A stretch of DNA of 64,000 bases. Origin: NORP233 sp050186825 (GTDB lineage: Bacteria > Planctomycetota > J058). Both the position numbers and the translations under genes were made by a program. The notes beneath the pieces were generated by a model that was not told where the DNA came from, did not search any database, and worked only from the letters and a program-made list of their open reading frames with translations. Below, in pieces: positions 61,701-64,000 of the stretch. Numbering within the stretch: the stretch's first letter is position 1; every line of letters begins with the position of its first letter. The stretch covers positions 124,001 through 188,000 of the forward strand of contig JBFWYD010000006.1 in the NCBI GenBank assembly GCA_050186825.1. The letters are read 5' to 3'.

Positions 61701-62498
61701 CCCGATCGCGCCGCCCACGTCCTTGGGCTTCGCCTTCTCGTAGGCCTGGATCAGCAGCAGCGCCCGGTCGGGGTCGCGCGGGAGCTCGGGCGGACCCTGG
61801 GAGAAGTCGGGCTCGATCGGGCCGTGGCTCGGCTTCGGCCCCGCGGGGTCGCCCGCGCCGGGGCTGGCCTGCGCGGGGTTGACCCCCGCGCCGGACGACG
61901 GGTTGGTCTCCTGGGTGGGGCTGGCCTTGGCCGTCGCGCGCTCGCTGCCCCGATCCCCGCCCGAGAGGGCCACCCCCGCGCCGAGGCCCAGCAGGACCAG
62001 GGCCCCCACCGCGAGGCCTATGTGCAGGGGCTGGAGCGCCGGCTTCGGCGCGGGCTCCTCGCCGTCGTCTTCCCCACCGCGGCGTCTCCCCGCCCGCGCC
62101 TTCTTGGCCCGGTCGTCGCTCGAGCCCTTGCGGGGCTGCTCGTCGCTCTTGCTCCGCCGGTCGTCGCTCGCGCCCTTCTTGCGGGGCTGGTCCTGGGTGT
62201 CGCTCGCGCCCTTCTTGCGGGGCTGGTCCTGGGTGTCGCTCGCGCCCTTCTTGCGGGGCTGGTCCTGGGTGTCGCTCGCGCCCTTCTTGCGGGGCTGGTC
62301 CTGGGTGTCGCTCGCGCCCTTCTTGCGGGGCCGCTCCTGCGCGTCGCTCGCGCTCTTCTTGCGGGGGCGCTCCGGGGCGTCGCTCGCGCTCTTCTCGCGC
62401 GGCCGGTCTGCCTCGTCGCTCGCGCGTCGTCGCGCGCGGTCCTTCTCGCTCACGCCCTTCACCCCGCGCCTGCGCACCCGATCCGCGGTCCTGTGCAT
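58719..62498 (-). CDS. Membrane-anchored TPR protein with HExxH (gluzincin-like) peptidase domain
   Basis: 1259 residues, ATG at 62498. A long Lys/Arg/Asp-rich N-terminus made of 12-residue repeats (KKGASDTQDQPR) and one membrane helix (about 158-179). The outside part has a helical region (240-420), a beta-rich domain (560-760; LSGGGLEIQGPAG, RLGAYLLLERGG), TPRs (about 920-1020; EGDLDVAVGLDPAFFEAWIERAEL) and a C-terminal metallopeptidase-like domain: LFHEGFHRYADEVMPGLP-VWASEGMAE with HExxH and a following Glu. A zinc-peptidase role in the envelope is likely; substrate unknown. A GTG about 15 codons in is another start. Confidence 0.88.
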   Translation of the reverse strand: MHRTADRVRRRGVKGVSEKDRARRRASDEADRPREKSASDAPERPRKKSASDAQERPRKKGASDTQDQPRKKGASDTQDQPRKKGASDTQDQPRKKGASDTQDQPRKKGASDDRRSKSDEQPRKGSSDDRAKKARAGRRRGGEDDGEEPAPKPALQPLHIGLAVGALVLLGLGAGVALSGGDRGSERATAKASPTQETNPSSGAGVNPAQASPGAGDPAGPKPSHGPIEPDFSQGPPELPRDPDRALLLIQAYEKAKPKDVGGAIGLYEQLLKRLGPRAGASVERYVDKLRERYASEVGERYQAFQEQALAKLEQDDFQGALEVWREAAASLRSEQAAIHDEVVRVQGIQRQAEALVRAMDQLPSDDGRAPDPSVLTRLAELLTQNAQAKGTKAYARMLERAQTARGRFRAPRRERGAARVAAVQAAIAKRAEAAAENLRVREARAKAESLEKPISVHGERYQVKALGEDRLTVLDAKSGKETTLSLSARPELTAEVLERAARPDSAVDHFDLAVFCLKHRLFGAAAQAARKLGKLDAKLARRLPDIDAMRRASQVLRGDPLEKLPRGYDGARYDFRGADAKLLLEDFQPLPKEAKVTLSGGGLEIQGPAGASAMLTEIAVRDQVRIAVDWPRGVRNDGIVEVRLDSEGSQGTRLGAYLLLERGGSTKLLKGEGLARMEEASDWLSGGTGVTLTLGGGKAVLECGKSRAETAIPRFARVLVVLGGVPKGDGKRYLGGGGPGVFITWPKLEVSGPLDASWKHGALRAYNSTLYRALAQAPVELEAAGVAGATEAAGDLPSSDDPFALAGMSGEALAGYRKAWTALRAAQEAERRRAAEQGRPRAGSPHDQLQRGLERRLGGRRAPPPPPPGTAEGELFTREIQERGEHAGAWYGRALARRIQKDYTGAEGDLDVAVGLDPAFFEAWIERAELRSLYGDYAAAEADLKRAIEQAPDLARAHRLLGRLALRTEDYPRSRDAFGLALALDPRDEATRKDFLSVRQVVAGPGWEQTHVHQTEHFEVRTNVSAERAREVGAWLEQGRAAYQAVIGTHPDAGKRRATCLVFATAEGFQDYVGPVSAELSGLMSLRGLYSGLYKQLLFYEERSDPTGKELREVLFHEGFHRYADEVMPGLPVWASEGMAELLAGELTAKDGLLEGRLANLEAAFKRGTQPAVRALVHMSRETFYGTDTSVHYGAAWTLCRYLVRGNPPGRAKQAFQDFLERMRARKSPEKAFQQAFQDVDLSALDRGWQSYVKGLRR
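62163..62414. repeat. 36-bp in-frame tandem repeat in the TPR-peptidase gene
   Basis: Seven 36-bp units, the central four nearly identical (GTCGCTCGCGCCCTTCTTGC then GGGGCTGGTCCTGGGT), encode the cytoplasmic 12-residue repeats KKGASDTQDQPR. The outer units have diverged. Confidence 0.85.
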
Positions 62499-62572
62499 CT
62501 TTACCTAGTTGGGCGGCGCAAAGCCCGTGGGCAACCCAGGGGCCACCAAGGCGCAGACCTCCACAACTCAGC

Positions 62573-63721
62573 TCAGGCCTGGAACAGGACCTGCTCGTGG
62601 CCGTCGACCACGATCGTGATCCGGCTCACCGAGCGGCGGAGCGGGAACAGCTTCGCCATCGCGAGGTCGAAGTCGTTCAGCGGGGGTCCGCCGGCGCCGT
62701 TGCGGTTGACCGCGGGCATCCGCCCGGACTCCGAGACGGGCTGGCGGCCCAGGGCGGTCGAGGGGTGCGGTGCGCCGCCACCACCGCGCGGGTGGCCGCC
62801 GGTCCGCCGCGCCGGGCCTCCGCCGCCTGGCGCTCCCGTCGGGCGCCGCCCGCCCATTCCCTGGGGCCCTGTTCCCTGGGGCCCTGTTCCCTGGGGCCCT
62901 GTTCCCTGGGGCCCTGTTCCCTGGGGCCCTGTTCCCTGGGGCCCTGTTCCCTGGGGCCCTGTTCCCTGGGGCCCTGTCTGCCGCCCCGGGCCGGGACCGC
63001 CGGGGCGACCCGAGCGACGGGGCGGGCCGCCAGGCCCGGGCCCGGGGCCTCCCATGGGGGGGCCGCTCGGACCCCGCGGCGGGCCGGCTGCGCGCATGGG
63101 CATGGTCATCCGCGGCTGCGGCGGGGCCTCGACTATGAGCTCGGGGCCCTGGGGGGGCACCGCGGCGCGCTCCGCGGCGCCGGCCGAGAGGACCATCCGC
63201 ACGCAGCTCGCGTTGGTGAAGTCCGCCTGGCCGAGGTTCGCCTGGCGCATGTCGACCTCGTCCATGATCGCGCCGGCGAAGTAGGTGTCCGCGCAGCTGG
63301 TCGCGAACAGGATCGAGCCGCGCAGGTCGGCGCGGTCGAACATGGCCCCGTCGAGGATCGCGCCCCGCAGGGAGGCGCCGGCCATGGTGGTGTTGCTGAA
63401 GTAGCCCTCGGCCAGGTCGGCGTCGTCGAGGAGCACGCCGTCGAGGTGCGCCTCGCGCACGTCGGCGCGGCGCAGCCGCGCGCCGGCCAGCACCGCGCCG
63501 GTCAGGTCCACCTCGTAGAGGTTTACGCCCTCGAGGTGCGCCCCCTCGAGGGGCGCGTAGCGGAGGTCGAGGCCGTTCTGCACCTGGTCGGTGCCCTCGA
63601 GCTCCGAGAGGATCGCGGGCAGGTTCAGTCCGCCCTCGTCGTGGAGGTCGGCCAGCACCCGCTGAAGGACGGCTCGCCCCTGCGCGGTGACCCAGCGCGT
63701 CTCGAGCTGCTCGGGGGTCAT
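62573..63721 (-). CDS. Pentapeptide-repeat protein with GPQGT-repeat tail
   Basis: About 382 residues; ATG at 63721 has GGAG five bases upstream. A short helical N-terminus (residues 5-45) leads to pentapeptide repeats (about 50-170; LDLRYAPLEGAHLEGVNLYEVDLTGAVL, ADLRGSILFATSCADTYFAGAIMDEVDMRQANLGQADF), i.e. a right-handed quadrilateral beta-helix. Then a Pro/Gly-rich tail with eight GPQGT units (62856-62975) and a C-terminal segment (MAKLFPLRRSVSRITIVVDGHEQVLFQA). Such proteins bind proteins or mimic nucleic acid; function unknown. It follows the 62498 gene by 74 bp, same strand, and may be co-transcribed upstream of it. Confidence 0.85.
   Translation of the reverse strand: MTPEQLETRWVTAQGRAVLQRVLADLHDEGGLNLPAILSELEGTDQVQNGLDLRYAPLEGAHLEGVNLYEVDLTGAVLAGARLRRADVREAHLDGVLLDDADLAEGYFSNTTMAGASLRGAILDGAMFDRADLRGSILFATSCADTYFAGAIMDEVDMRQANLGQADFTNASCVRMVLSAGAAERAAVPPQGPELIVEAPPQPRMTMPMRAAGPPRGPSGPPMGGPGPGPGGPPRRSGRPGGPGPGRQTGPQGTGPQGTGPQGTGPQGTGPQGTGPQGTGPQGTGPQGMGGRRPTGAPGGGGPARRTGGHPRGGGGAPHPSTALGRQPVSESGRMPAVNRNGAGGPPLNDFDLAMAKLFPLRRSVSRITIVVDGHEQVLFQA
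62856..62975. repeat. 15-bp in-frame tandem repeat, eight units
   Basis: Units of GTTCCCTGGGGCCCT encode GPQGT on the minus strand. Nearly perfect copies suggest recent expansion by slippage. Confidence 0.9.
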
Positions 63722-63898
63722 GTCCGCTCCGATGCCTGACAACGCCGCGGGGGGTCCGCCCCGCGGTCGCGGCGCGCCTGGCCCGCCCAGAAGGGGGTGA
63801 GCATAGGCTCAGAGCCGGGTGAGGGCAAGTCGGACGCGCCCCAACAGACCCTGACGGACGGCGCGTGACGCCGCCCTACGCTCTCCCGGCCGCTGCGA

Positions 63899-63904
63899 TA
63901 GGAT
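63899..63904 (+). promoter_or_regulatory. Possible -10 element TAGGAT before the last gene
   Basis: GCGATAGGATCCCC, 28 bp upstream of the GTG at 63932. It is one of three TAGGATCC sites (others 10086, 37843). Confidence 0.35.
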
Positions 63905-63931
63905 CCCCCGATCGCACCGAGGAGGCCCAGC

Positions 63932-64000
63932 GTGGAGATCGACTACGGACAGCTCAAGCAGGCGCTGCGCGAGGTCCTCGCGGAGCAGGGCGCGACCAGC
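63932..64000 (+). CDS. Start of a gene continuing beyond the window
   Basis: GTG at 63932 preceded by GAGGAGG at 63919-63925. The frame is open to the last base: VEIDYGQLKQALREVLAEQG then ATS, 23 codons of a helical, acidic N-terminus. Too little remains to name a family. The strong ribosome-binding site and the -10-like element upstream support a real gene. Confidence 0.6.
   Translation, partial: MEIDYGQLKQALREVLAEQGATS

Overview
The window is a very GC-rich bacterial chromosome segment with G or C at nearly every third codon position, many GTG starts and 4-bp GTGA/ATGA overlaps inside operons. Several Ser/Thr protein kinases carrying formylglycine-enzyme-like (FGE), kelch and TPR modules, zinc-ribbon proteins, a TPR-metallopeptidase and many lipoproteins suggest Planctomycetota. 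Myxococcota is the alternative; no rRNA or other decisive marker is present, so this is inference.

Layout: 1-3500 is an RND efflux pump (permease missing its 5' end) with its outer-membrane lipoprotein. 4026-10041 (-) is an SGNH-hydrolase membrane protein followed by a kinase with FGE-like and polyamine-binding-protein-like sensor modules. 10109-12176 (+) is an overlapping operon of flavin reductase, metallo-beta-lactamase-fold hydrolase and an unknown protein. 12251-20369 holds lspA, a J/TerB-like zinc-ribbon protein, an acyltransferase (DUF374 type), a GT4 glycosyltransferase, proC and a zinc-ribbon membrane protein. 20386-22566 has a frameshifted remnant, a toxin-antitoxin pair, a membrane protein and a CYTH protein. 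22950-25605 (+) is a GMC oxidoreductase operon. 25786-31783 has a phosphodiesterase, a coiled-coil protein, a decayed kinase pseudogene and a kelch lipoprotein.

32233-34626 (-) is a tightly overlapping operon of NMN-adenylyltransferase-like, VWA and pyruvate-kinase-like proteins. Then come a WaaP/Kdo-kinase-like protein, an OmpR-type two-component system, a methyltransferase, a six-zinc-ribbon protein, a small lipoprotein and a 1298-residue unknown protein. 44889-47191 (-) has a receiver-kinase fusion and a lysine-rich coiled-coil lipoprotein. 47517-52855 (-) holds the error-prone polymerase DnaE2 and a Y-family polymerase; the latter is preceded by a direct-repeat GAAC-N7-GAAC site like known LexA boxes. 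53030-63721 has two divergent kinases separated by a six-decamer repeat array, a TPR-gluzincin protein and a pentapeptide-repeat protein. A new gene begins at 63932.

The strongest unexplained signal is non-coding: several families of dispersed, largely inverted repeats fill the gaps between genes, many starting just after stop codons. They are (i) a composite of CGCAGAGATCGC-type ends in inverted orientation plus GGATTC/GGACTC hexamers, (ii) a hairpin element built on ACACGGAACAGCAACAGC, (iii) 3'-end elements leading into GTGCTC/GTGCCC hexamer tracts, and (iv) a 30-bp repeat near a 20-bp stem. One copy of (i) lies inside the reading frame of the 4026-8267 kinase and supplies much of its N-terminus. 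No tRNA, rRNA, CRISPR array or intact insertion sequence was recognised.
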